DNA of 50,636 nt, from contig SACH01000018.1 of NCBI GenBank assembly GCA_009928645.1, forward strand, positions 1-50,636, in the 5' to 3' direction. The translations under genes were made by a program, and so were the position numbers. A model generated the notes under the pieces. It had not been told where the DNA came from. It did not search any database and was given only the letters and a program-made list of their open reading frames with translations. Source of the DNA: Gammaproteobacteria bacterium (GTDB taxonomy: Bacteria > Pseudomonadota > Gammaproteobacteria > Chromatiales > Chromatiaceae). This document shows positions 15,366 through 23,855 of this stretch, piece by piece (position 1 is the first letter of the stretch; each line of letters begins with the position of its first letter).

Positions 15366-17243
15366 GTGGCAATCGAGTTTTTGATGGGCAATGAGGCGAT
15401 CGGCCTGGGGGCCATCGCCGCGGGCGTGGGCGTGGTGACCGGTTATCCGGGAACGCCTTCCAGCGAGATCCTGCCGACGGTCTCCAAACGGAGCCCCGGG
15501 GGGATCCATGTGGAGTGGTCGGTCAACGAGAAGGTGGCGCTGGAGGTGGCCGCAGGGGCGGCCATGGCCGGGGCGCGGTCGCTGGTGACCATGAAGCAGG
15601 TGGGTCTCAACGTTGCCGCCGATCCGCTGATGAGCCTGGCCTACCTGGGGGTCAAGGGCGGCATGGTGGTGGTGGTCGCGGATGATCCCGGGCCCATTTC
15701 GTCCCAGACCGAGCAGGACACCCGCACCTTTAGCCTCTTCGCCAAGCTGCCGGTCTTCGACCCGGCGACCCCGGAGGAGGCCTACGAGATGATCATCGAT
15801 GCCTTCGAGTTGTCGGAGCGCCATGGGACCCCGGTGCTGTTCCGGCCCACCACCCGGGTCTGTCATGGCAACGCCCCGGTGATGCTGCGCGAGGAGGTGG
15901 CAGAGCGGCCGGTGCCGGGCTTTGTCAAAGACCCCAAGTGGGTCATCTTCCCGCGCCTGTCCTATCAGAACCATCTGCGCCTGGAGGCCCTGCTGCCGCG
16001 GATCGGGGAGGAGTTTTCCGCCTATCGCTTCAATACCCTGTCGGGCACGGGGCGATTGGGGCTGGTCACCCAGGGGATCAGCGCCGGCTATCTGGGGGAG
16101 GCCCTGGCGATCCTGGCGGAGGGGGCGGGCGGCGGTCACGCCGCGGGGAGCATCCCCGAGCACAAACTGCTGCGCCTGGGGGCCCCGCACCCCTTCCCCA
16201 AACGCCTGGCCCTGGAGTTCCTGACCGGGCTTGACCGGGTGCTGGTCGTCGAGGAACTGGACCCCTTCATCGAACGCGAGTTGCAGCGTCTGGCGGGTGA
16301 GCATCACCTGCCGGTGACGGTGCTGGGCAAGGGCAGTGGCCATGTCCAGGTGGCGGGGGAGAACAGCGTCGCCGCCGTGACCGGGGTGGTGGCGGACTTT
16401 TTCGGGCTGGAGCCACCCCTCACCCCGACCTGCGCCGATGTCCCGGCCCCGGACCCGGTCCTGATCGAGCCGCCCCCCCGCCCGCCGGTATTGTGCGCCG
16501 GCTGCTCGCACCGCTCCTCCTTCCTCGCTGTCAAGCTGGCGATGCGCCGGCGCAAGGCGGTCTTCGGCGGGGATATCGGCTGCTACACCCTGGGCAATGC
16601 CAAGCCCCTGGACATGGTGGATACCTGTCTGTGCATGGGGGCGGGCATCACCATCGCCCAGGGCCTGCATGTGGTGGAGCCGGACAAGGTGCACTTCGCC
16701 TTCATCGGCGACTCGACCTTTTTCCATACCGGTATCCCCGGGGTGATCAACGCCGTCTACAACCAGACGAACATCGTGCTGGTGGTGCTGGACAATTCGA
16801 CCACGGCCATGACCGGTTTGCAGCCCCACCCGGGCACGGGCGATACCCTGATGGGGGACATCAGTCCCAAGATCGATATCGCCGGGCTGCTGCGGGCCAT
16901 CGGCGTGAAACACGTGGAGGCCTGCGATCCGCTCCAGTTCGAGGTGGCCAAGGCGGCGGTTAATCGGGCGGTGGATGCGGCGGCCACCGGGGTGGCGGCG
17001 ATCATCTTCGAGTCGCCCTGCATCCATCTCATCCCCTCCGGGCCGAGCTATGTCATCGAGGACGAGGCCTGCAAGTGCAAGCTGTGTATCACCCGCCTCG
17101 GCTGTCCGGCGATCCTGCTGGACGATGGCAAGGTGGTGATCGACAACGACCTCTGCTACGGCTGCGACGTGTGCCTGCAACTGTGTCCCTTCGATGCCAT
17201 CAAGATCGTCGGCGCCGACGCCCAGGCGGAGGTGACGGCATGA
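15366..17243 (+). CDS. iorA: Indolepyruvate ferredoxin oxidoreductase, alpha subunit
   Basis: IorA with IorB oxidatively decarboxylates aryl pyruvates (indolepyruvate, phenylpyruvate) to aryl-acetyl-CoA, reducing ferredoxin. The 625-residue protein has an N-terminal pyrimidine-binding domain (GYPGTPSSEILP, EKVALEVAAGAAMAGARSL). The thiamine-diphosphate domain follows: GGDIGCYTLGN, MGAGITIAQGL, FIGDSTFFHTGIPGVINAVYN. At the C-terminus are two cysteine clusters, CKLCITRLGCP and CYGCDVCLQLCP, the latter a canonical 4Fe-4S motif. The start is GTG 15366. It is followed by iorB and paaK, which would handle the CoA products or free acids. Oxygen-sensitive chemistry of this kind suggests anaerobic or low-oxygen growth. 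Confidence 0.94.
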   Translation: MAIEFLMGNEAIGLGAIAAGVGVVTGYPGTPSSEILPTVSKRSPGGIHVEWSVNEKVALEVAAGAAMAGARSLVTMKQVGLNVAADPLMSLAYLGVKGGMVVVVADDPGPISSQTEQDTRTFSLFAKLPVFDPATPEEAYEMIIDAFELSERHGTPVLFRPTTRVCHGNAPVMLREEVAERPVPGFVKDPKWVIFPRLSYQNHLRLEALLPRIGEEFSAYRFNTLSGTGRLGLVTQGISAGYLGEALAILAEGAGGGHAAGSIPEHKLLRLGAPHPFPKRLALEFLTGLDRVLVVEELDPFIERELQRLAGEHHLPVTVLGKGSGHVQVAGENSVAAVTGVVADFFGLEPPLTPTCADVPAPDPVLIEPPPRPPVLCAGCSHRSSFLAVKLAMRRRKAVFGGDIGCYTLGNAKPLDMVDTCLCMGAGITIAQGLHVVEPDKVHFAFIGDSTFFHTGIPGVINAVYNQTNIVLVVLDNSTTAMTGLQPHPGTGDTLMGDISPKIDIAGLLRAIGVKHVEACDPLQFEVAKAAVNRAVDAAATGVAAIIFESPCIHLIPSGPSYVIEDEACKCKLCITRLGCPAILLDDGKVVIDNDLCYGCDVCLQLCPFDAIKIVGADAQAEVTA

Positions 17244-17323
17244 GCCAGTATGTTCACAGATCAGCCCACCCCGGGCACCTGAGGCAGGGCGTTTATGCGG
17301 CCCGAGCGGAGGCAATGGCATGA
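17240..17323 (+). other. 27-codon mini-ORF bridging iorA and iorB
   Basis: An ATG at 17240 overlaps the iorA stop (ATGA) and runs 27 codons to a TGA at 17321-17323 that overlaps the iorB ATG (again ATGA). The sequence before each ATG is nearly duplicated: GCGGAGGTGACGGCATGAGC and GCGGAGGCAATGGCATGAGC. The mini-ORF has no recognisable product. It looks like a duplicated ribosome site and start that keeps iorA and iorB translationally coupled across an 80-base insertion. Confidence 0.45.
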
Positions 17324-18003
17324 GCGGAAATATGAATCTCATCATTGCCGGCGTGGGCGGCCAGGGGATCGTCCTGGCGGCCAAGCTGGTGGCGCGGGCC
17401 GCCATGAACGCGGGGTTGCGGGTGCGGACCTCGGAGACTATCGGCATGGCCCAACGGGGCGGCTCGGTGGTTAGCCATGTGCGGGTAGCGGAGTCGCCGA
17501 TCGCCTCCCCCCTGGTCTCCCCGGGCCGGGCGGATGCCCTGCTCGGTTTCGAGCCGGGGGAGGCGGTCCGCTGCCTCTCCTTTCTGCGGCCGGGAGGGGT
17601 CATCGTTGCCAACGCCCATCCGGTGGCCCCGGTATCCGCGGCCCTGAATCAGCAAAGCTATCACGGCGCGGACATGCTGACGCGCCTGGGCCAGTGCGGG
17701 GCGCGGCTGGTGGTGGTCGATGGCGACGCCCTGTGCGCGGAGGTCGGATCAACCCAGGTCCTGAACGTGGCCCTGATCGGGGCCGCGGCGGGGGCGGGGG
17801 CCCTGGGCTTCACGGTGGAGCAACTTGAAGACGCCATCCGGGCCTCGGTGCGCGAGAAGTTCATCGCGCTGAATATCCGGGCCCTGCATGCCGGGGCGTG
17901 TCAGCCCCATGCGCTTGCGCCAGGCCTTTTCGCCAATCGGCCACAAGCCGGGTCTATCCGGACAACGTTAGCCAGGTCAACCCAACCCCAGGTGTCACCG
18001 TGA
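17320..18003 (+). CDS. iorB: Indolepyruvate ferredoxin oxidoreductase, beta subunit
   Basis: The gamma-type domain partner of IorA. Its 227 residues begin with the nucleotide-type pattern MNLIIAGVGGQGIVLAAKLVARAA, followed by RTSETIGMAQRGGSVVSHVR, both typical of IorB. ATG 17320 has GGAGG eight bases upstream. The last 40 or so residues (after ALHAGACQPHAL) are not conserved-looking. The stop overlaps the GTG of paaK as GTGA, so iorB and paaK are coupled. Confidence 0.92.
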   Translation: MSGNMNLIIAGVGGQGIVLAAKLVARAAMNAGLRVRTSETIGMAQRGGSVVSHVRVAESPIASPLVSPGRADALLGFEPGEAVRCLSFLRPGGVIVANAHPVAPVSAALNQQSYHGADMLTRLGQCGARLVVVDGDALCAEVGSTQVLNVALIGAAAGAGALGFTVEQLEDAIRASVREKFIALNIRALHAGACQPHALAPGLFANRPQAGSIRTTLARSTQPQVSP

Positions 18004-19244
18004 TCGAATCTCCCTTTCAGAAGCCGGCCCAGCTCGAGACCATCCAGCGCCAACTGGTCACCCTCAAGGCGCGCAGCCCCTTCTATCGTCAGAAGTTCGC
18101 CGACCTGGACCTTGCTGACCTTCAGACCTGGGAGGACTTTGGCCGGCTGCCCTTCACCGAGAAGGCGGACCTGCGCCAGGCCTATCCCCTGGGCCTCCAG
18201 GCCGCGCCGGACGAAGAGATCGTGCGCATTCACTCCTCGTCGGGCACCACTGGCACGCCGGTGATCATCCCCTACACCCAGACCGATGTCAGCGACTGGG
18301 CGGAGATGTTCGCCCGCTGCTACGCCATGGCCGGCGTCACGCCCCTGGACCGGGTCCACATCACCCCGGGCTATGGCCTCTGGACCGCCGGCATCGGCTT
18401 TCAGGCGGGGGCGGAGAAGCTGGGCGCCATGGTGGTGCCCATGGGGCCGGGGAACACGGACAAACAGTTGCAGATGATGATCGACCTCAGGAGCACGGCG
18501 CTCTGCGCTACCTCCTCCTACGCCCTGCTGCTGGCGGAGGAGATCGAGCGGCGCGGGATCAGGGACAAAATTCACCTGCGCAAGGGCATCATCGGCTCGG
18601 AGCGCTGGGGGGAGAAGATGCGCCGGCGCATCGCCGAGGAGTTGGGGGTCAAGCTCTATGACATCTATGGCCTGACCGAGATCTATGGCCCCGGCATCGG
18701 TATCTCCTGCGACCACCAGTGCGGCATGCATTACTGGGATGATTATCTCTATTTCGAGATCATCGACCAGCACAGCGGCGCGTCCCTACCGCCGGGCCAG
18801 ATCGGCGAACTGGTCATCACCACCCTACGCAAGCAGGGGGCGCCCCTGATCCGCTACCGCACCCACGACCTGACGCGCCTCATCCCCGGCGACTGCCCCT
18901 GCGGGTCACCCTATCCCCGCATCGATGACATCCTGGGCCGTACCGACGATATGGTGAAGGTCAAGGGGGTCATCATCTACCCGGCGCAGATCGACGAGAT
19001 CCTGCGCGAGGTGGAGGGGGTGAGCAGCGAGTTCCAGGTCATGATCGACCATATCGAGGGTCATGACGTCATGACCGTCTTCTTCGAGACCGCCGCGGAC
19101 AGCCACCGCGAGGGTCTGGAGGCGGCGGTGCGCCTGCGCTGCAAGCAGCGCCTGGGCCTGACCATCGTGCCCAAGGCGGTGGCTATTGGCGACCTGCCGC
19201 GCAGCGAGAAGAAGACCAGCCGGGTGTTCGATAACCGCTACTGA
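18000..19244 (+). CDS. paaK: Phenylacetate-CoA ligase (PaaK family)
   Basis: An adenylate-forming enzyme that activates phenylacetate or a related aryl acid to its CoA thioester with ATP. In 414 residues the P-loop-like AMP motif SSSGTTGTP (79-87) is clear, followed by TPGYGLWTAGIGF, IYGLTEIYGPGI and the C-terminal DDILGRTDDMVKVKGVIIYP. GTG 18000 overlaps the iorB stop. The iorAB-paaK arrangement is seen in several anaerobes and proteobacteria, where it links aryl-pyruvate oxidation and aryl-acetate activation. Whether it runs catabolically or in reverse (aryl-amino-acid synthesis from arylacetates) cannot be decided here. Confidence 0.92.
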   Translation: MIESPFQKPAQLETIQRQLVTLKARSPFYRQKFADLDLADLQTWEDFGRLPFTEKADLRQAYPLGLQAAPDEEIVRIHSSSGTTGTPVIIPYTQTDVSDWAEMFARCYAMAGVTPLDRVHITPGYGLWTAGIGFQAGAEKLGAMVVPMGPGNTDKQLQMMIDLRSTALCATSSYALLLAEEIERRGIRDKIHLRKGIIGSERWGEKMRRRIAEELGVKLYDIYGLTEIYGPGIGISCDHQCGMHYWDDYLYFEIIDQHSGASLPPGQIGELVITTLRKQGAPLIRYRTHDLTRLIPGDCPCGSPYPRIDDILGRTDDMVKVKGVIIYPAQIDEILREVEGVSSEFQVMIDHIEGHDVMTVFFETAADSHREGLEAAVRLRCKQRLGLTIVPKAVAIGDLPRSEKKTSRVFDNRY

Positions 19245-19267
19245 GCTATGCTGCCCAATACCCGCGT

Positions 19268-20023
19268 ATGATTAAAGTTATGACTTTCAATATTCGCATG
19301 GGGCTGGCCAATGATGGCATGAACCATTGGCGGTATCGAAAGTCGCTGGCTTTGGGGCGAATCAATGCCTTTAAACCGGATTTGCTCGGCATCCAGGAGT
19401 GCTATGACGATGAGGCCCAAGCTGGTTTTTTACAGCAGCATTTAGCGGGTTATGAATTTTACGGTGTGCAACGGGGCGGGCACAGTGGGGCAGCCATGGA
19501 GATGGCTCCGGCCTTGGTTAATAAATCCAGTTTCAGGGTGTTGGAATCGGGCTGTTTTTGGTTGAGTGAAACGCCACGGCAAGCAGCTAGTCTGAGTTGG
19601 GACGCGGCATTTCCCCGTACCTGTCTGTGGTTTCGTTTGTGGCATCTTGACACGCGAAAAGAGTTGATTTTTTTAAACACGCACTTTGATTATCAACCGG
19701 TTGCCATGGTTGAATCGGCTAAGGTGTTGCGGGCCTGGATTAGGGAGCAAGCCAACATGCCGTTGATTGTTAATGGGGATTTCAATGCTGATAAGCAGTC
19801 TGAGACGTATCGCATTTTAACTGGACAGCTAGTAGATGTTCACCCAAATGATGATAGTACGTTTCATGACTATGGCAGGATTGATAAGGGTTGTCCGATC
19901 GATTGGATACTGATGTCCGCCCATTTTGAAATAAAAAGCAGTCGCATGGATTGTTATCATGAAAATAATCTTTATCCGTCGGATCATTATCCGCTGCTTG
20001 GGATCTTGGATTGGAAAGCGTGA
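19268..20023 (+). CDS. Endonuclease/exonuclease/phosphatase (EEP) family hydrolase
   Basis: A metal-dependent phosphoesterase-fold protein of 251 residues with no signal peptide. The family's catalytic set appears complete: TFNIR (Asn8), LGIQE (Glu44), LNTHFD, VNGDFNAD, IDWIL and SDHYPL near the C-terminus. The fold covers nucleases, sphingomyelinases and phosphatases, so the substrate is open. It starts 23 bases after paaK but the base composition changes sharply: the line 19801-19860 is 24/60 GC, against well over 60 percent in paaK. It heads a three-gene island with an ABC-type protein and a GH5 hydrolase, and its job should be read in that setting. Start ATG 19268 has no strong ribosome site. 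Confidence 0.85.
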   Translation: MIKVMTFNIRMGLANDGMNHWRYRKSLALGRINAFKPDLLGIQECYDDEAQAGFLQQHLAGYEFYGVQRGGHSGAAMEMAPALVNKSSFRVLESGCFWLSETPRQAASLSWDAAFPRTCLWFRLWHLDTRKELIFLNTHFDYQPVAMVESAKVLRAWIREQANMPLIVNGDFNADKQSETYRILTGQLVDVHPNDDSTFHDYGRIDKGCPIDWILMSAHFEIKSSRMDCYHENNLYPSDHYPLLGILDWKA

Positions 20024-20080
20024 GATTAATCGCGTGGGGTTTTGGATAAATTAAACCTGCGAAAATAATAGGAAGAATAG

Positions 20081-21787
20081 ATGCCCATGCGGCCCGCTGA
20101 AAATTTTTTTAGGGATTTTGTTCGTGTTGCGGGGCCATTCTGGTTTTCTGAAAATAAGCATGCCATATGGCGTTGGACGGTCATTCTGGTCGTTTTGACT
20201 ATCTTGCAGATTGTCATGGCGGTGCTGGTCAATAAGTGGAACGCGGCCTTGTTTGACGCGATAGAACAGCATTCGATGTCCGGCCTGACCAGGCAGATCC
20301 TGGTGCTTTTGGCGATCATGCTCGCCAGTATTTTAATCACGGTATCCCATTTGACCGTTAAACGGCGACTGATGATTGACTGGCGTACCTGGTTGACCGA
20401 AAAGGTCACTGACCGCTGGATGAGCGATGGTCGCCATTACCTGGTTTCGCACATGCCGGGGGAGCATGACAACCCGGACGAACGGATTGCCGAAGATTGC
20501 CGAATAGCCACGGAATCGGCGATTTCGTTGGGACACTCCCTGTTTTATTCCTGTTTGTCATTGATTAGTTTTACGCAGATTCTCTGGTCCTTGTCCGGCG
20601 TCATCACCCTGGATATTGGTGTCACCTTTGATCTACCCGGCCATTTGGTGTGGATTGCCATTATCTATGCGGGCCTGGCCTCCTGGCTGGGGTGGCTGGT
20701 GGGTATCCCTTTAACCAGAGCCACCAATGTCAATCAAACAGTGGAAGCCAATTATCGTTCAGGGTTAATCGATGCCCGGGAAAACAGTCAAGCCATTGCC
20801 TTGATCGAGGCGGAGAGCTTCGAAAAAAAGCGCTTTAAGAAATTATTTACCCAGATCCAGGAAGTATGGGCGCAGCAAACGGCGGCATGGCAATATATCC
20901 TGGCGTTCAGTACGGGTTACGGGCTCTTGTCGATGGCCTTTCCCGTCTTGCTGTCCTCGCCCCGCTATATATCCGGGGCGATCACCCTGGGCGCCTTGAT
21001 GCAATCCGCGCAGGCCTTTCAGGAAATGGCGTCGGCTTTGTCCTGGCCCGTGAACAATCTGGCCAGTATTGCCTTGTGGCGGGCCTCGGTGGAGCGGGTC
21101 TTGGGACTGATTAAGGCCCTGGACGCGGTGGATGACGAGATCGCCAGGCCCGAAAATCATTGGATAGTGGTCGAGAAAACCAATCAGCCCGTTCTGGCGT
21201 TTCGTGATTTGACCATCGCTAAACTGAACGGTCCCGTACTGGTGAGCGGTATCAACATGGAAATCCAGCAGGGCGACCATGTGTTGATCACGGGCAACAC
21301 CTTCACGGGGGCCAAGTTATTCCGTGCCATTGCGCAACTGCGTCCCTGGGGAACCGGTAGGATAGAATTGCCGGTTAATGATCGATGTTTCTTTATGCCG
21401 CCGCGTCCTCATCTCCCCGCCAACTTTACCCTGCGTGAAGCGATCTGTTATCCCAAGTCGGAATCCTGTTTTACTCCCGAGGAATTAACGCAAACGCTCA
21501 AGCTGGTCGGGTTGGAGCATCTGGTCGAACAACTGGACAACGTGGATGTCTGGGCGCGCAGTCTATCGCGCAATGAACAACAACGTCTGGGGATGGTGCG
21601 TTTGTTGCTGAATAAACCGCTATGGATATTTCTGCAGGAAGCCTTCGATTCCTTGGATGCCGAGAGTGAAGAGAAGATGTTGCGCCTAATCGATCAATAT
21701 TTGCCCAATGCCACCTTGTTAAGCATCACTAACCTGGAAACCGCGCCCCTGTTCCACGACAGAACCTTACATTTCCCGGGAGAATGA
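20081..21787 (+). CDS. SbmA/BacA/YddA-type ABC transporter with degenerate ATPase domain
   Basis: A 568-residue fusion of a membrane domain (ABC_membrane_2 type, about residues 25-330, five or six hydrophobic segments) and a nucleotide-binding domain (about 370-568). The architecture matches E. coli YddA and mycobacterial BacA, inner-membrane importers of peptides or B12-like compounds. The membrane domain has the family patterns IDWRTWLTEKVTDRWM and NPDERIAEDCR. The ATPase motifs are degraded: Walker A is GNTFTGAKL (405-413, no GK[ST]), the Q-loop Gln is Pro441, the signature reads LSRNEQQR (495-502), the Walker B Asp is Gln519 (Glu520 kept), and the H-loop His is Asn551. ATP-driven transport is therefore doubtful; SbmA itself has no ATPase and is proton-driven. 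ATG 20081 follows GGAAGAAT; the GH5 gene starts 1 base after the stop. Confidence 0.85.
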   Translation: MPMRPAENFFRDFVRVAGPFWFSENKHAIWRWTVILVVLTILQIVMAVLVNKWNAALFDAIEQHSMSGLTRQILVLLAIMLASILITVSHLTVKRRLMIDWRTWLTEKVTDRWMSDGRHYLVSHMPGEHDNPDERIAEDCRIATESAISLGHSLFYSCLSLISFTQILWSLSGVITLDIGVTFDLPGHLVWIAIIYAGLASWLGWLVGIPLTRATNVNQTVEANYRSGLIDARENSQAIALIEAESFEKKRFKKLFTQIQEVWAQQTAAWQYILAFSTGYGLLSMAFPVLLSSPRYISGAITLGALMQSAQAFQEMASALSWPVNNLASIALWRASVERVLGLIKALDAVDDEIARPENHWIVVEKTNQPVLAFRDLTIAKLNGPVLVSGINMEIQQGDHVLITGNTFTGAKLFRAIAQLRPWGTGRIELPVNDRCFFMPPRPHLPANFTLREAICYPKSESCFTPEELTQTLKLVGLEHLVEQLDNVDVWARSLSRNEQQRLGMVRLLLNKPLWIFLQEAFDSLDAESEEKMLRLIDQYLPNATLLSITNLETAPLFHDRTLHFPGE

Positions 21788-21788
21788 C

Positions 21789-22898
21789 ATGTCTCATCCC
21801 AAAAAACTTCGTGGCGTGAATCTGGGTGGCTGGCTGGTTCTGGAAAAATGGATCGCTCCGAGTGTATTCGAGGGGCTTGCGGCGCGGGACGAGACCTCCT
21901 TTTGCGTGGAATTGGGCATTGAAGAGGCGACCAGGCGCTTGCAGCGGCACTGGAATACATTCATCACCAAGGGGGATTTTCACTGGCTTGCCAGCGTCGG
22001 CATGAATGCCGTGCGATTACCCGTTGGACATTGGCTGTTCGGAAAAAACTATCCCTATCATCCTGCTTATGGAGATAGCCGCCATCCCTATGTCGAAGGC
22101 GGGTTGGCGATCGTGGACCAGGTGATGCAATGGGCGGAGGAGTATGGATTAGCCGTCATCCTTGATCTGCACGCGGCCCCAGGATGCCAGAATGGCTTTG
22201 ATAATGGCGGCATCATGGATGTGTGCGACTGGCACACCCGCCGGGAATACATCGATCACGCCTTGAACGTCCTGGCATGGTTGGCCGAGCGTTATCGTCA
22301 TGCCCCGGCCCTGCATGGCATCGAGGTGTTAAACGAACCGCGTTGGGATATAGCTACGGAACTACTGAAAAGTTATTACCTTGACGCCTATCGGCGGATT
22401 CGCGAATATTGCGCGCCAGACAAGGTGGCCCTGGTGTTTCATGATGGCTTCCGCGCCCACGGATGTTATTCAGGCTTCATGCAGCCGCCTGAATTTCAGA
22501 ATGTTATTTTTGATATTCATCGTTATCAATGTTTTGTCCGTGAGGATATGGATCTGGATATTTACGGGCACCTGGAAAAATGCGTGGTCGATCTGAAAAA
22601 TGAAGCCGATAGTATCCGCGAGGAATTAAAACTGCCGGTTTATTGCGGGGAATGGAGTCTGGGTCTGGTACTAAAGGAAGTATCCCTCTGGGCGGAAGGT
22701 CCTGTTAATCATGCCCTAGAGCGGATGGACGCCTACCAACTGGCACTGGCTTATCGCGGTTATGCAGCGGCGCAGATGCTGACGTTTGAGAAATACCTGG
22801 GGTGGTTTTTCTGGACTTATAAAACAGAAACCACGCCAGCCTGGTGTTTCCGGGAATGCGTGGCACGCGGTTGGATCCCAACGGGCCTTGGTACCTAG
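21789..22898 (+). CDS. Glycoside hydrolase family 5, exo-1,3-beta-glucanase-like, no signal peptide
   Basis: A 369-residue protein resembling fungal Exg1-type GH5 enzymes, which release glucose from beta-1,3-glucan. The N-terminus LRGVNLGGWLVLEKWIAPSVFE is close to the yeast exoglucanase pattern. The two catalytic glutamates are in place: the acid/base Glu183 in EVLNEPRW and the nucleophile Glu288 in YCGEWSLG. GWFFWTYKTE near the end also fits. There is no signal peptide, so the enzyme should act in the cytoplasm, unlike secreted relatives. It begins 1 base after the ABC gene and shares its moderate GC, so the three-gene island is probably one transcript. Substrate could be an imported or internal glucoside; GH5 covers many specificities. 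Confidence 0.88.
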   Translation: MSHPKKLRGVNLGGWLVLEKWIAPSVFEGLAARDETSFCVELGIEEATRRLQRHWNTFITKGDFHWLASVGMNAVRLPVGHWLFGKNYPYHPAYGDSRHPYVEGGLAIVDQVMQWAEEYGLAVILDLHAAPGCQNGFDNGGIMDVCDWHTRREYIDHALNVLAWLAERYRHAPALHGIEVLNEPRWDIATELLKSYYLDAYRRIREYCAPDKVALVFHDGFRAHGCYSGFMQPPEFQNVIFDIHRYQCFVREDMDLDIYGHLEKCVVDLKNEADSIREELKLPVYCGEWSLGLVLKEVSLWAEGPVNHALERMDAYQLALAYRGYAAAQMLTFEKYLGWFFWTYKTETTPAWCFRECVARGWIPTGLGT

Positions 22899-23051
22899 GG
22901 CCAACCTCTCCACCCGCAGGGCCCGTAGCGTCACGCGCTGAACACGGAGGTAGAACGTACCCGCGGCCTACCTGAGCTACCTTGGCAGCTTGGTCGAGCG
23001 GGGGTGAGGCGCTGGTCGTGAAAATCGCGCCAGGCGGACCCAGCGCTGTGA

Positions 23052-23855
23052 CTAATGGCCAGGCCCCGTCAGCCGGTCGAGGCGCAGGCGCTCGCGGTGA
23101 TCGAAGAGGCGCCGTGAACCCACCCAGATGGCGGCGGCGCTGCCGAGGCCGGTGCCCGCGGTGATGAGGAACAGGATCATCATCTGATACTTGGCGGCCT
23201 CCATGGGCGGGCTGCCAGAGAGGATCTGGCCGGTCATCATCCCCGGCAGGCTTACCAGGCCGGCGGCGGCCATGGAGTTGACGATGGGGATGAGCCCTGC
23301 GCGCATGGAGTCGCGGCGGATGTCACGGATGGCGCACTCCCAACTCTGCCCCAGCAGCAGCCGGGCCTCGATGCGGCCGCGACCCTCCCAGGCCTGGCGG
23401 CTGAGGTTGTCGAGGGAGATGGCGATGCCGCTCATGGTGTTGCCCAGGAGCATGCCCAGGAGGGGGATGAGGTATTGGGGCTGCCACCAGGGCTCCACGC
23501 CGATGATCAGGGTCAGGGCAAGGAGGATGACGCTGAACGAGGACAGGAACATGGACAGGGTGCCGATCCCGAAGCCCCAGGCGCCACGGTAGCGGTGTTT
23601 CTGGCGGGCCATGACCTCCCAGCCGGCCACGCCCAGCATGATCAGGGTCCAGAGGCCGATGAAGGCGAAGCTGGTCTGGGCGAAGAGAAAGTTCAGCACC
23701 AGGCCGATGAGGCTGAGCTGGATGACGCTGCGCAGGGCGGCGATCAGGACGCGCTGTTCCACGCCCAGGTGCAGGCGCCAGGAGAGGAGGGCGAGGAGCA
23801 GGACCAGGCTGGCGGCCAGGGCCAGGTCCAAGGGGCTGAGGCTGATCAGTTCCAT
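23052..23855 (-). CDS. fetB: FetB-type ABC exporter permease (YbbM family)
   Basis: An integral membrane protein of 267 residues with about seven hydrophobic segments, from LDLALAASLVLLLALLSWRL to ILFLITAGTGLGSAAAIWVG. Family patterns are LRSVIQLSLIGLVL, LGMLLGNTMSGIAISL and GMMTGQILSGSPPMEAAKYQ. In E. coli FetAB is an iron exporter linked to oxidative stress resistance; that role is taken from the family, not shown here. ATG 23855 overlaps the fetA stop (TAATG), so translation is coupled. It is the last gene of a minus-strand run from trmB. Confidence 0.9.
   Translation of the reverse strand: MELISLSPLDLALAASLVLLLALLSWRLHLGVEQRVLIAALRSVIQLSLIGLVLNFLFAQTSFAFIGLWTLIMLGVAGWEVMARQKHRYRGAWGFGIGTLSMFLSSFSVILLALTLIIGVEPWWQPQYLIPLLGMLLGNTMSGIAISLDNLSRQAWEGRGRIEARLLLGQSWECAIRDIRRDSMRAGLIPIVNSMAAAGLVSLPGMMTGQILSGSPPMEAAKYQMMILFLITAGTGLGSAAAIWVGSRRLFDHRERLRLDRLTGPGH

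Noticed and set aside
13619-17612. Minus-strand open frames of 524 and 754 codons opposite dctM and iorA
   Set aside because: Antisense to clear TRAP and oxidoreductase genes; rich in His, Gln, Gly and Pro with no domain.
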